NCBI GenBank assembly: GCA_025774735.1
Contig: JALGZU010000227.1
Span: 1 to 5,137 of the forward strand
DNA: 5,137 nucleotides
Source of the DNA: a candidate division LCP-89 bacterium
GTDB lineage: Bacteria; Electryoneota; B3-LCP
Reading direction: 5' to 3'
The number at the start of each line of letters is the position of its first letter. Within the stretch, counting starts at the first letter, position 1. The position numbers and the translations under genes were made by a program. The notes below the pieces were generated by a model. The model worked only from the letters and a program-made list of their open reading frames with translations. It searched no databases and was not told the origin of the DNA. Shown here one piece after another: positions 1 through 5,137 of this stretch.

Positions 1-1
1 C

Positions 2-1582
2 TGCGGTGACGTGGGATACGGTAAGACCGAGGTGGCGCTCCGAGCCGCATTCAAGGCCGTGATCAGCGGCAGGCAGATCGGCATCCTCGTGCCGACGACA
101 CTGCTTGCTCAGCAACACTTCAACAGTTTTAAGAAACGCCTTGAAAATTCTGCCATTGAAATCGATATGCTCTCTCGATTTCGGTCGAAGACGGTTCAAA
201 AAGAGATTTTGAAGAAACTGAAAAGCGGCCGGATCGATATCATCATCGGCACCCACAGATTGCTCTCCAAGGACGTCCACTTCAACAACCTGGGGCTTTT
301 GATCGTGGACGAAGAGCACCGTTTTGGAGTTCGGCATAAAGAGACCATGAAGAAACTGAGATCCCAGGTCGACGTCTTGACCCTTACCGCCACTCCTATA
401 CCGCGCACATTGCACATGGCCATGATTGGGGCGCGTGATATGTCGCTGATCAATACTGCACCCCAGGACCGGCTCCCCATCGAGACGGAAATCGCCCCCT
501 TTTCTCAGGAACTGATTACCGAGGCGATACTGCGGGAAGTGGATCGCGGAGGTCAAGTATATTTCGTGCATAATCGCGTTCGCACCATCGATACGATCAA
601 GGAGATGTTGCAACGCTGGCTTCCCCAAATCCGTTTCGTCGTCGCTCACGGCCAGATGCAGGAAAGGCAACTGGAAGAGACGATGGATGATTTTTTGGAC
701 AGAAAGTACGATTGCCTCGTATCGACGATGATCATCGAATCCGGATTGGATCTCCCCAACGTCAATACGATGGTCGTCAACCGGGCTGACCGCTTCGGAC
801 TTGCCCAGCTTTATCAATTGCGGGGACGCATCGGGCGATCGAACCGTCAGGCTTATGCCTATCTGTTGACGCCACCTCACCTGCCAGCTTCGGACCCGGC
901 ATACAAACGCCTGGATGCCATTCGTTACTGCAGCTATCTGGGAGCAGGACTTCAGGTAGCGATGCGCGACCTTGAAATACGAGGCGCAGGGGAAATTTTC
1001 GGGGCGAAGCAATCCGGCTTCATGCACGCCGTCGGGTTTGATCTCTACAGAAAAATGTTGGAGGAGGCCATTATCAAACTCAAACTGGACAGCCACATCG
1101 GCGCAGACCCGACGGCTCAGCCGACCACTGATTTCGAACCCAAGATCGATTTCCCATTCGACGCTTACCTGCCGAACGACTACATCGAAACACCGGGTCA
1201 GCGGGTCGATCTGTACCGGCGTTTATCCGGTGTAACGTCGTATGAACAGCTTTATGAGATTATCGAAGAGATCACCGACCGATACGGCACCCCACCCCTG
1301 GAAGCCCGGCATCTATTCGACCTGGTTGAGCTAAAATTGGGATGTCTGATCAATGCCTTTCCCAAACTTGAAATAAACGGGCAGTACTTAGTGGCCGAGA
1401 TCGGGGTGCGTGACGGCCACGATTGGCAGGCAAGATTGGGGAAAATCGTGGACAAAGTGGACGATTCCTCCGTCGAGTTTTCCGGAAGTGATCCACCTCA
1501 AATAATCCTGCGATGGAATGCGGAAGATGAATGGACGAAGAAGATTTCCACCGTTAAAAAGTTCTTGAAAAAACTTTCATGA
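2..1582 (+). CDS. mfd: Transcription-repair coupling factor Mfd, C-terminal part (5' end outside window)
   Basis: Mfd binds RNA polymerase stalled at DNA damage, pushes it off with an ATP-driven double-strand DNA translocase and recruits UvrA for nucleotide excision repair in the cytoplasm. The frame is open from base 2 and gives 526 residues. Counting from the first full codon, it holds Walker A GDVGYGKT (2-9), motif Ia PTTLLAQQH, Walker B DEEH (103-106), motif III TATPIPRTL (129-137), SGLDLPNVNT (247-256) and motif VI QLRGRIGR (272-279). The Mfd/RecG-type segment DLEIRGAGEIFG follows (323-334), and then the TRCF C-terminal domain with LPNDYI and RVDLYRRL (near 390-408). About 520 residues after Walker A matches full-length Mfd, so the C-terminus is complete. 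The UvrB-like N-terminal modules and the polymerase-interaction domain lie upstream of the window. An apparent GTG start at 11 is only the Val of Walker A. RecG is excluded by the TRCF C-terminal domain. The family call is very secure. Confidence 0.97.
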   Translation, partial: CGDVGYGKTEVALRAAFKAVISGRQIGILVPTTLLAQQHFNSFKKRLENSAIEIDMLSRFRSKTVQKEILKKLKSGRIDIIIGTHRLLSKDVHFNNLGLLIVDEEHRFGVRHKETMKKLRSQVDVLTLTATPIPRTLHMAMIGARDMSLINTAPQDRLPIETEIAPFSQELITEAILREVDRGGQVYFVHNRVRTIDTIKEMLQRWLPQIRFVVAHGQMQERQLEETMDDFLDRKYDCLVSTMIIESGLDLPNVNTMVVNRADRFGLAQLYQLRGRIGRSNRQAYAYLLTPPHLPASDPAYKRLDAIRYCSYLGAGLQVAMRDLEIRGAGEIFGAKQSGFMHAVGFDLYRKMLEEAIIKLKLDSHIGADPTAQPTTDFEPKIDFPFDAYLPNDYIETPGQRVDLYRRLSGVTSYEQLYEIIEEITDRYGTPPLEARHLFDLVELKLGCLINAFPKLEINGQYLVAEIGVRDGHDWQARLGKIVDKVDDSSVEFSGSDPPQIILRWNAEDEWTKKISTVKKFLKKLS

Positions 1583-1634
1583 AAAATCACGAACTCAAAC
1601 TGTATCCAACGGGATCATTCCTGGATTCCAAAGG

Positions 1635-1640
1635 TATAAT
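1635..1640 (+). promoter_or_regulatory. Candidate sigma70-type -10 element upstream of the parvulin genes
   Basis: A perfect TATAAT hexamer lies in the gap after mfd, 65 bases before the ATG of the next gene, so a transcript could start near 1647. No good -35 hexamer is found at 16-18 bp spacing: GGATCA at 1612-1617 matches TTGACA at only two positions. There is no TG extension of the -10. The position is sensible for a promoter driving the parvulin gene set separately from mfd, but the missing -35 keeps this tentative. Confidence 0.35.
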
Positions 1641-1653
1641 ATGGTTGATTCGA

Positions 1654-1666
1654 ATTTCATTGAAAT
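1654..1666. repeat. 13-bp palindrome (possible operator) between the -10 candidate and the gene
   Basis: ATTTCA and TGAAAT form a perfect inverted repeat around one central T. It starts 13 bases after the TATAAT candidate, which puts it at about +7 to +20 of a transcript from that promoter, a usual place for a repressor site. It is short and AT-rich, so chance is a fair explanation, and no known operator consensus is recognised. Confidence 0.25.
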
Positions 1667-1690
1667 CAAAAGACACATCAATATCCGTTA

Positions 1691-1697
1691 GGGGAGG
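1691..1697 (+). promoter_or_regulatory. Shine-Dalgarno sequence of the two-unit parvulin lipoprotein gene
   Basis: GGGGAGG ends 8 bases before the ATG at 1706. This is a strong match to the anti-Shine-Dalgarno sequence at ideal spacing and decides the start of the gene. It is the only one of the three downstream genes with such a clear ribosome-binding site. Confidence 0.85.
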
Positions 1698-1705
1698 ACC
1701 TACGC

Positions 1706-3592
1706 ATGCTTTCCGTCTTGTCTCAAACTAAGCCGTATAAAATCTTATTGCGGGGAAACATCAAGCTCTCGGTTCTGATCTCTCTGATCGTACCCATGTT
1801 GCTGGCTCTGTTGTTTTTCGCCGCAGGGTGCAGTAAGAAAGAAGGGCCTATGGCTAAGGTCGGCACCGAGTACATCACAGCCGATGATTTCGGGGATGCC
1901 ATGATCAAGCGCTACCGAAATGCCGAATTCGCCGCCCTGCGCACCCTTGAAGATCGGCAGACAATCGTCCGCACATTAGTCGATAACAAACTCAAACTCC
2001 TGGATGCTTATTCGATGGGACTGGATCAGGATTCCACCATTCAGGCGGCCGCGGAAGACAGCCGGAAGATGGCTGCCATTCAGGAGCTCTATCAGGTTGT
2101 CATCATGGATCGGGTTATCCCGGAGGAGGCTGTACGCGAACAATTTGAAAAGATGGGCGAAGAGATCAAAGCCCGGCATATCTTGTTCCGGACGATTCCC
2201 GATCTCACCGACAATGAACGCGAAGATGTGGTCAAACGAGCTGAAGATGTCTTGGCGAAACTGAAGGCCGGTGCCGATTTCGACTCCCTGGCGAGAGCGG
2301 TCTCTGAAGATGGAACAACCTCACAGAGTGGTGGCGATCTGGGCTATTTTTCCTGGGGCCGGATGGTGGATGAATTTCAGGAGGCCGTCTTCGCTCTGGA
2401 AATAGGTGAGATGAGCGATATCGTCGAGAGTTCTTATGGATATCACATCATCCTGCTCGAAGACCGTCGCCCCTCCCAATCGAGAAAGAGTTATGAGGAG
2501 GAAAAAGAGAATATCTATCAGGTCATGCGACGCACCTATCAGGACGAGCTGACCAAGAGTGCTGAAGAGTACCTCGAAAACATCAAAGAGGAGAACGAGT
2601 TAAAATTCGAGTATGCCAATATCCAGAAGATCCTGGACAAGGTGAGCGATCCGTCTGTCCCCCGCAACAATTCCTTCTTCGCCGACTTCAGCGAGGACGA
2701 AAAGAACTGGATCGTGGCAACTTTGATCGATGATACGATTCGAGTCACGGATCTGGATGCGGAAATCGCCAAAACGGGACCACCTCGCTGGCGTGACCAG
2801 AAATCGATCATCCAGACGGTCGAGCGGATGGTCCTGCCGGATTTCCTCGCCGCACATGCTGCTAAAGAAGGGTTGATGAAGTCCGATGATGTCGAGAAGG
2901 CATACCTGACCACGCTTGAGATAGAAATGACCCGGCGTGTCGAGAAGATCAAAATCGATGAGAATATCGACCTGAGCGATTCGACCCTACTGGCCTACTA
3001 CAACGACCATATCGCCGATTTTATGACCGATTCCACTGTCGAGGTACAGGAAATATACATCGTCCTTGACGAGGAACAGGACAAAGATTTAGACTACGCA
3101 AAGAAAATCGAGAAGCGGGCGTTACGCGGCGAGAATTTTACTCGCCTGGTCAAGAAATACAGTGACCGCAAGTCAACTCTGGCCAAGGATGGAAAAATCG
3201 GCCCCATTACCAGCCGCCAGTACGGCACTATCGGCAAGGAAGCGTTCAGCCTGGAACGGGGAGAGGTCAGCGGTCTTTTAAAGATGGGACGCCGCGGTTA
3301 CTCCATCATCAAGCTCCTGGAAAAGACCCTCGCCGTACCCAAACCGTTCGACGAAGCCAAGGCCCAGGTCGAACGCCAGGTTATGACGAACCGGAGTGAT
3401 ATCCTCCGCAAAGCCTGGCTTGAAGAATTAGAGAAGCGCTACCCAGTGACCATTTATGACAACCGTCTGATGTCAGTCCTGCCCCCACCAGAGAAAGAGG
3501 AAGAACAGGCAGAAACGACAACTCCAACTCCGGAGGTAAAAGAGCCGGAGGTCAAGACGATCCCCATGAAGAAAAAAGGGGAAGGCAATTGA
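1706..3592 (+). CDS. SurA/PrsA-like peptidyl-prolyl isomerase lipoprotein with two parvulin units
   Basis: This is a predicted periplasm-facing lipoprotein foldase of 628 aa that likely helps envelope proteins fold by chaperoning and prolyl isomerisation. The ATG start is fixed by a strong Shine-Dalgarno sequence. Residues 1-42 form a long lipoprotein signal: basic n-region (K9, K12, R16, K20), hydrophobic core 21-40 and lipobox AAGC with lipidated C42; Ser at +2 suggests the outer membrane. Unit 1 has a SurA_N-like helical part (about 49-150) and a canonical parvulin domain (152-255), with ARHILF (H158), GGDLGYF (209-215) and YGYHIILL (H247). Unit 2 repeats this order: helical part about 337-440, parvulin-like part about 445-540. 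Both histidine positions are replaced there (E449, S533), so it is probably not an active isomerase. A charged Pro/Glu-rich tail (593-628) looks disordered. The next gene starts 72 bases later across a hairpin. The fold call is secure; the client proteins are unknown. Confidence 0.93.
   Translation: MLSVLSQTKPYKILLRGNIKLSVLISLIVPMLLALLFFAAGCSKKEGPMAKVGTEYITADDFGDAMIKRYRNAEFAALRTLEDRQTIVRTLVDNKLKLLDAYSMGLDQDSTIQAAAEDSRKMAAIQELYQVVIMDRVIPEEAVREQFEKMGEEIKARHILFRTIPDLTDNEREDVVKRAEDVLAKLKAGADFDSLARAVSEDGTTSQSGGDLGYFSWGRMVDEFQEAVFALEIGEMSDIVESSYGYHIILLEDRRPSQSRKSYEEEKENIYQVMRRTYQDELTKSAEEYLENIKEENELKFEYANIQKILDKVSDPSVPRNNSFFADFSEDEKNWIVATLIDDTIRVTDLDAEIAKTGPPRWRDQKSIIQTVERMVLPDFLAAHAAKEGLMKSDDVEKAYLTTLEIEMTRRVEKIKIDENIDLSDSTLLAYYNDHIADFMTDSTVEVQEIYIVLDEEQDKDLDYAKKIEKRALRGENFTRLVKKYSDRKSTLAKDGKIGPITSRQYGTIGKEAFSLERGEVSGLLKMGRRGYSIIKLLEKTLAVPKPFDEAKAQVERQVMTNRSDILRKAWLEELEKRYPVTIYDNRLMSVLPPPEKEEEQAETTTPTPEVKEPEVKTIPMKKKGEGN
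3530..3555 (+). repeat. Short direct repeat encoding PEVK-PEVK in the C-terminal tail
   Basis: Two 11-bp copies, CCGGAGGTAAA (3530-3540) and CCGGAGGTCAA (3545-3555), differ at one base and have a 15-bp period. They encode PEVK-E-PEVK at residues 609-617 of the lipoprotein. In-frame period and low complexity fit a small slippage duplication in a disordered linker. The GGAGG motifs inside are not used as ribosome-binding sites, since the following ATG at 3566 is in the same frame and too far away. Confidence 0.6.
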
Positions 3593-3599
3593 GATAGAA

Positions 3600-3648
3600 A
3601 GTTACCGGGATCGTGAATTCGGATATTAACTTCGCGCTCCCGGAAACT
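3600..3648 (+). other. Long imperfect hairpin between the two lipoprotein genes
   Basis: AGTTACCGGGA (3600-3610) pairs with TCCCGGAAACT (3638-3648) in 10 of 11 positions. After a single U/C mismatch the stem continues with CGTGAA (3612-3617) against TTCGCG (3631-3636), including one G-U pair. A 13-base loop (3618-3630) closes it. The structure fills most of the 72-base gap, begins 7 bases after the upstream stop and ends 16 bases before the GTG at 3665. No T-run follows, so it does not look like an intrinsic terminator. It could protect or process the mRNA, lower expression of the downstream gene, or be one copy of a dispersed palindrome. The pairing is seen directly; the role is inferred. 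Confidence 0.65.
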
Positions 3649-3664
3649 GAATTGTGATGCCGGA

Positions 3665-4546
3665 GTGAAGATTCTTAAGTCAGCGCTCAAAATCGGTGAG
3701 AAGCCGGGAAGCCGGTTTTGCCACATCGGAGTGATTTCGATGGTTCTGGCATCCCTTCTGTTGGGATGTCAGAGCGAGACCGATGAGATCCAAACGGCTG
3801 CGATGGTGGGCAACCGGTCTATCTCGGTCAATGACCTGATCGTTCACTACGGTTTGGACGTTGATCCCTACGGGGAAGGCGGTCAGATCGATCCCGAATT
3901 GATGCGCGAAGCAGCCCGTAAATGGGCTATAGAGCAGATCCTGATACAGGAGGCGGAGCAACGCAACCTGGATCAGGATCAATTTCTTAAAGAGCGTCTG
4001 GCAAACCTCCGGGATGAAATCCTCATTGATATGCTCTATGATCAACTAACGGAGAGCATCTCGGTGGATTCTGCGGATATCCGGCAGAATTACGATGAAC
4101 ATCGTAACGAGTACGTCGCTCCTCACGACCAGATAGATCTGGTCTATGTTCTGGCATCTGGTCGTACTCTTGCCGACCGGGTGCGACGTGAACTTCAAGC
4201 AAAAAAGGGCCTCGAAGAGGTGCTTGCTTTAGACGATCAACTCGTCGGCGAAGAGATCGGCTGGGTAATGGAAAAAGACCTCAATCCAAAAATTTCCAAA
4301 GCCGCATTCGCCCTCGTACCGGGCGGCATCTCCTATCCCCTCAAGTACGATACCGGTTCGGATTATATTATCATGCTGTGTCGTCAACGCCGCCAGGCGG
4401 GGACGGTGCTGCCGCTTGCGGAGGTCGAAAACCGGATCCAGGAGCGCCTCTTATCGCGCAAGAAGAGTCAGGCTGAAAAAACCTTCAGGGATAGCCTCTG
4501 GACTGTGTATAATCCCCGTATACTGATAGAGCAAACAGATCAATAA
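3665..4546 (+). CDS. SurA-like periplasmic lipoprotein with degenerate parvulin domain
   Basis: This 293-aa predicted lipoprotein has the chaperone-plus-parvulin plan once. From the GTG at 3665 the signal peptide has a basic n-region (K2, K5, K9, K13, R17), a hydrophobic stretch 21-33 and lipobox LLGC with C35; Gln at +2 suggests the outer membrane. The SurA_N-like part (about 45-150) includes VGNRSISVNDL and WAIEQILIQEAEQR, as in trigger-type chaperone helices. Residues 155-240 follow the parvulin pattern, with EEIGWV, AAFALVPGGIS and SDYIIMLC. Both parvulin histidines are gone: IDLVYV replaces ARHIL, and Y234 sits where GYH is expected. It is therefore probably a chaperone without isomerase activity. 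A better Shine-Dalgarno (GGAG 3728-3731) precedes ATG 3740, but that start leaves only nine residues before the Cys and no basic n-region, so GTG is preferred. It likely belongs to the operon of its neighbours. It could be annotated only as a hypothetical lipoprotein. Confidence 0.85.
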   Translation: MKILKSALKIGEKPGSRFCHIGVISMVLASLLLGCQSETDEIQTAAMVGNRSISVNDLIVHYGLDVDPYGEGGQIDPELMREAARKWAIEQILIQEAEQRNLDQDQFLKERLANLRDEILIDMLYDQLTESISVDSADIRQNYDEHRNEYVAPHDQIDLVYVLASGRTLADRVRRELQAKKGLEEVLALDDQLVGEEIGWVMEKDLNPKISKAAFALVPGGISYPLKYDTGSDYIIMLCRQRRQAGTVLPLAEVENRIQERLLSRKKSQAEKTFRDSLWTVYNPRILIEQTDQ

Positions 4547-4574
4547 CCTCTTTGAAAACAACCTGAAAACCGTT

Positions 4575-5137
4575 TTGATAATTCAAACGAAACCTTGCAG
4601 GAGGCGCAGTCTTCAACGCCTCTATAACCTTACCCCATGGGTAAGTATCGGTCTGATCCTCTCTTTACCGCTGGCTTTTAGCTTCGCCCAGGAGCCCGAT
4701 GATGTCATTGACCGGCTTCTAGCCATTGTCGGTGATGAAGTTATTCTGGAGAGTGAGGTTTACCAGAACGCTCAGACAATTGCTCTGCAGCAGGGACAAG
4801 ACGTTCTGCACGATCCCGCCAAAGTGGAACAAATCAAGGCGGACGTCCTCCAGGAGATGATCAATCAGAAAGTCCTCCTCGCCAAGGCGCGAGAAGATTC
4901 GATGGTTGTTGAACCGAGAGAGATCGACCGGGAGCTCGAGAACCGTCTGCAGCAGATCATCCAGAATGTGGGATCGGAAGAAAAATTGGAGGAGTTATAC
5001 GGCTATTCTATTCGACGAATCCGGCGGGATTTTCGATCCATTGTTGAAGAGGGTCTTCTGGTCGAGAGGATCAAATTCGCTTACCTGCAGGGAATTCGCA
5101 TTACACGTAGCGAGATAGAACAGTACTTCGAAAGCAA
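4575..5137 (+). CDS. surA: SurA-like periplasmic chaperone, N-terminal part (3' end outside window)
   Basis: SurA-type proteins carry unfolded outer-membrane proteins through the periplasm to the BAM complex. The frame is open from 4530 to the window end. Its only usual start codon before the conserved region is TTG 4575, giving 187 visible residues. That start gives a classic Sec signal: basic n-region (K6, R9-R11, R15), hydrophobic core 23-37 and likely signal peptidase I cleavage after SFA (A38/Q39). The SurA N-terminal domain follows: DRLLAIVGDEVILESEV (46-62), then MINQKVLLAKA, EIDRELENRLQQII and SIRRIRRDFRSIVEEGLLVERI, and RITRSEIEQYF near the cut, where the first parvulin domain would begin. 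There is no lipobox, so unlike its two neighbours it should be soluble. It begins 28 bases after the previous stop, which supports co-transcription. No Shine-Dalgarno precedes TTG 4575, so the exact start is uncertain. The family call rests on the N-terminal domain and context. Confidence 0.88.
   Translation, partial: MIIQTKPCRRRSLQRLYNLTPWVSIGLILSLPLAFSFAQEPDDVIDRLLAIVGDEVILESEVYQNAQTIALQQGQDVLHDPAKVEQIKADVLQEMINQKVLLAKAREDSMVVEPREIDRELENRLQQIIQNVGSEEKLEELYGYSIRRIRRDFRSIVEEGLLVERIKFAYLQGIRITRSEIEQYFES
4600..4623 (+). promoter_or_regulatory. Small hairpin that would hide an AGGAGG motif at the start of surA
   Basis: GAGGCG (4601-4606) and CGCCTC (4617-4622) are perfectly complementary, with one extra G-U pair (4600/4623) and a 10-base loop. 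The 5' arm holds most of a consensus-like AGGAGG (4599-4604). No ATG, GTG or TTG follows at ribosome-binding distance; the in-frame codons there are AGT, CTT and CAA. If TTG 4575 is the start, the motif merely encodes Arg-Arg. If initiation were at a non-standard codon in the loop, the stem would control it. The pairing is seen; function is open. Confidence 0.4.

Noticed and set aside
196..480. 94-codon open frame on the - strand within mfd
   Set aside because: It is opposite conserved helicase motifs of mfd, so the open frame follows from the coding constraint on the other strand.
1583..1634. Terminator directly after mfd
   Set aside because: Only a three-base GGA/TCC pairing is visible at 1612-1621, with no GC-rich stem and no T-run.
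2539..2952. 137-codon open frame on the - strand
   Set aside because: It lies wholly inside the lipoprotein gene, is low-complexity (Ser/Arg-rich) and has no recognisable motif; it is an antisense shadow.
3600..3660. Intercistronic hairpin as a Rho-independent terminator
   Set aside because: No run of T follows the stem; the downstream bases are GAATTGTGATGCC, and the next gene is of the same family, so continued transcription is more likely.
3700..3715. Tandem 8-bp repeat GAAGCCGG
   Set aside because: Only two copies, within the signal-peptide coding region and not a multiple of three; likely chance.
3680..4045. 121-codon open frame on the - strand
   Set aside because: It is antisense to the second lipoprotein gene, without a family match by eye, while the + strand frame has a signal peptide and a conserved fold.
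4637..4681. ATG at 4637 as start of surA
   Set aside because: It is in the wrong frame and hits TAG after 14 codons; a start there would need a frameshift for which there is no other sign.
4906..5118. 70-codon + strand open frame near the window end
   Set aside because: It is out of frame with the conserved SurA N-terminal domain that covers the same bases; its product is Arg/Ser-rich and unlike any family I know.

Overview
The window holds four protein-coding genes, all on the + strand. They appear to come from the chromosome of a diderm (Gram-negative-type) bacterium. The evidence for an outer membrane is two lipoproteins with Ser or Gln at +2 and a secreted SurA-type chaperone. Base composition is close to even, and codon use looks similar from gene to gene, so nothing suggests recent transfer. 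The pattern of several SurA-like genes beside a housekeeping gene recalls FCB-type phyla such as Zixibacteria or Gemmatimonadota. That placement is a weak inference from memory, not something the sequence proves. I see no RNA gene, mobile element, CRISPR array or plasmid feature.

Layout: (1) 2-1582 is the 3' end of mfd, running from the Walker A motif of the translocase to the C-terminus. (2) 1583-1705 is a 123-bp gap with a perfect TATAAT, a small palindrome and a strong Shine-Dalgarno sequence. (3) 1706-3592 is a 628-aa lipoprotein made of two chaperone-plus-parvulin units. The first unit keeps the parvulin histidines and the second has lost them. (4) 3593-3664 is a 72-bp gap almost filled by a long imperfect hairpin. 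(5) 3665-4546 is a 293-aa lipoprotein with the same unit once, again without the parvulin histidines. (6) 4575 to the window end is the 5' part of a surA-like gene with a cleavable signal peptide. It has no ATG or GTG start, and a sequestered AGGAGG motif lies just inside it. There is no gene-free stretch longer than 300 bases.

Functionally, the last three genes read as a probable operon for an envelope folding set. Two members are anchored in a membrane by lipid and one is soluble in the periplasm, and they likely escort outer-membrane proteins. Only the first domain of the first lipoprotein visibly keeps isomerase-type residues; the parvulin part of surA lies beyond the window. Mfd, a DNA-repair translocase, has no obvious functional link to them and may simply be an upstream neighbour with read-through. 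I found no clearly new system. The most interesting points are the repeated, mostly degenerate parvulin units, the intercistronic hairpin and the odd start of surA.
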